From Zeus faber (Eukaryota > Chordata > Actinopteri > Zeiformes > Zeidae), in assembly GCA_960531495.1 (NCBI GenBank), contig OY482853.1, forward strand, positions 4,363,065-4,427,064: a DNA stretch of 64,000 nt, in the 5' to 3' direction. Position 1 is the stretch's first letter, and every line of letters starts with the position of its first letter. The position numbers and the translations under genes were made by a program. Of the stretch, positions 63,201 through 64,000 are shown piece by piece. The notes under the pieces were generated by a model. That model made no database searches and was not told where the DNA came from. It saw only the letters and a list, made by a program, of their open reading frames with translations.

Positions 63201-64000
63201 CAATAAATACTTCAATATATCCATCAGTAAATACTTTAATATATCCATCAATAAATACTTCAATATTTCCATCAATAAATACTTCAATATATCCACCAGT
63301 AAATACTTCAATATATCCATCAATAAATACTTCAATATATCAATCAATAAATACTTCAATATATCCATCAATAAATACTTCACTATATCCATCAATAAAT
63401 ACTTCAATATATCCACCAGTAAATACTTCAATATATCCATCAATAAATACTTCAATATATCAATCAATAAATACTTCAATATATCCATCAATAAATACTT
63501 CACTATATCCATCAATAAATACTTCAATATATCCAACAATAAATACTTCAATATATCCATCAGTAAATACTTTAATATATCCATCAAAAATACTTCAATA
63601 TATCCATCAATAAATACTTCAATATATCCATCAGTAAATACTTCAATATATCCATCAATAAATACTTCAATATATCCATCAATAAATACTTCAATATATC
63701 CATCAATAAATACTTCAATATATCCATCAGTAAATACTTCAATATATCCATCAATAAATACTTCAATATATCCATCAATAAATACTTCAATATATCCATC
63801 AGTGAATAAGTCCGCCAATAAATTGTTCAATATATCATCAATGCGTCTATAAATATATCAATAAATACTTCAATATATCATCAATAAATACTTCAATATA
63901 TCCATCAGTAAATAAGTCCGCCAATAAATAGTTCAATATATCATCAATGCGTCTATAAATATATCAATAAATACTTCAATATATCATCAATAAATAAATA
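60214..64000. repeat. 24-bp AT-rich minisatellite array, runs off window
   Basis: Tandem units of 24 bp, typically catcaataaatacttc followed by aatatatc, repeat without interruption to the right edge, roughly 155-160 units. Units differ at a few fixed places: cttC/cttT, and atatatcc, attaatcc or ataaatcc before the next cat. A few units have lost one or two bases, shifting the phase. A distinct junction module containing aagtccgccaataaa and aatgcgtctataaat occurs at about 62541-62600, 63799-63858 and 63906-63965. Because the unit length is divisible by three, the minus strand is open for hundreds of codons as a KYLLMDIL repeat. I regard this as non-coding. Confidence 0.95.

Noticed and set aside
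61022-63830. Long minus-strand open frames of repeated KYLLMDIL and GYIEVFID
   Set aside because: They are produced by a 24-bp tandem repeat without stop codons. There is no start context, splice logic or non-repeat domain.
60214-64000. Possible CRISPR array because of short direct repeats
   Set aside because: The units are contiguous with no unique spacers, and the host is a vertebrate.

Overview
The window is nuclear DNA of a ray-finned (teleost, probably percomorph-type) fish. The evidence is a vertebrate gene with GT-AG introns, several fish-type LINE families, a tRNA-derived SINE with an L2-type tail, Tc1 and hAT-like DNA transposons, and many long (CA)n microsatellites. There is no bacterial, organellar or viral gene content.

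One host gene is supported, on the minus strand. Two short exons 54 kb apart encode the N-terminus of a GRAF-family RhoGAP. Exon 1 (59975-59822) starts [10 protein letters not shown] and ends ...LLISAFR plus one base. Exon 2 (5834-5739) restores the codon and continues [16 protein letters not shown]...DDEVNI. The joined protein fits ARHGAP42 (GRAF3) best, at the start of its BAR domain. The window therefore runs from intron 2 (1-5738), through exon 2 and a repeat-filled 54-kb intron 1, to exon 1, a short CG-rich promoter/5'UTR (about 59976-60172) and the upstream flank.

The upstream flank, from about 60214 to the window end, is a single array of an AT-rich 24-bp minisatellite with a higher-order duplication. 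It begins about 240 bp from the start codon. Because 24 is a multiple of 3, the exon 1 frame stays open into the array.

Intron 1 is a record of insertions. From low to high coordinate it holds: a 46-bp minisatellite and a (GA)n tract against exon 2; a LINE-in-LINE-with-SINE nest (about 11.4-14.7 kb) with recognisable target duplications; a possible TTAA-flanked DNA element (18.2-19.0 kb); two convergent LINE copies (20.3-22.7 and 23.0-25.7 kb), the first inside a CAGA-rich tandem repeat; a palindromic ZNF143-like motif pair (26.74-26.81 kb); hAT-like elements with 8-bp target duplications (29.3-31.9, 32.9-33.5, 45.4-46.1 and 56.6-57.9 kb); two Tc1 relics; two abutting perfect palindromes at 40.83-40.96 kb; and a 0.5-kb inverted duplication at 48.6-50.6 kb. 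All six long dinucleotide (CA)n arrays have CA on the plus strand, so the pre-mRNA would carry (GU)n. A few stretches look non-repetitive and could hold conserved regulatory elements, but this cannot be shown from one sequence.

No complete mobile element with intact coding capacity was seen, and no clear new biological system. The most unusual items are the minisatellite-fused promoter, the double palindrome and the exon 2 acceptor built from a microsatellite.
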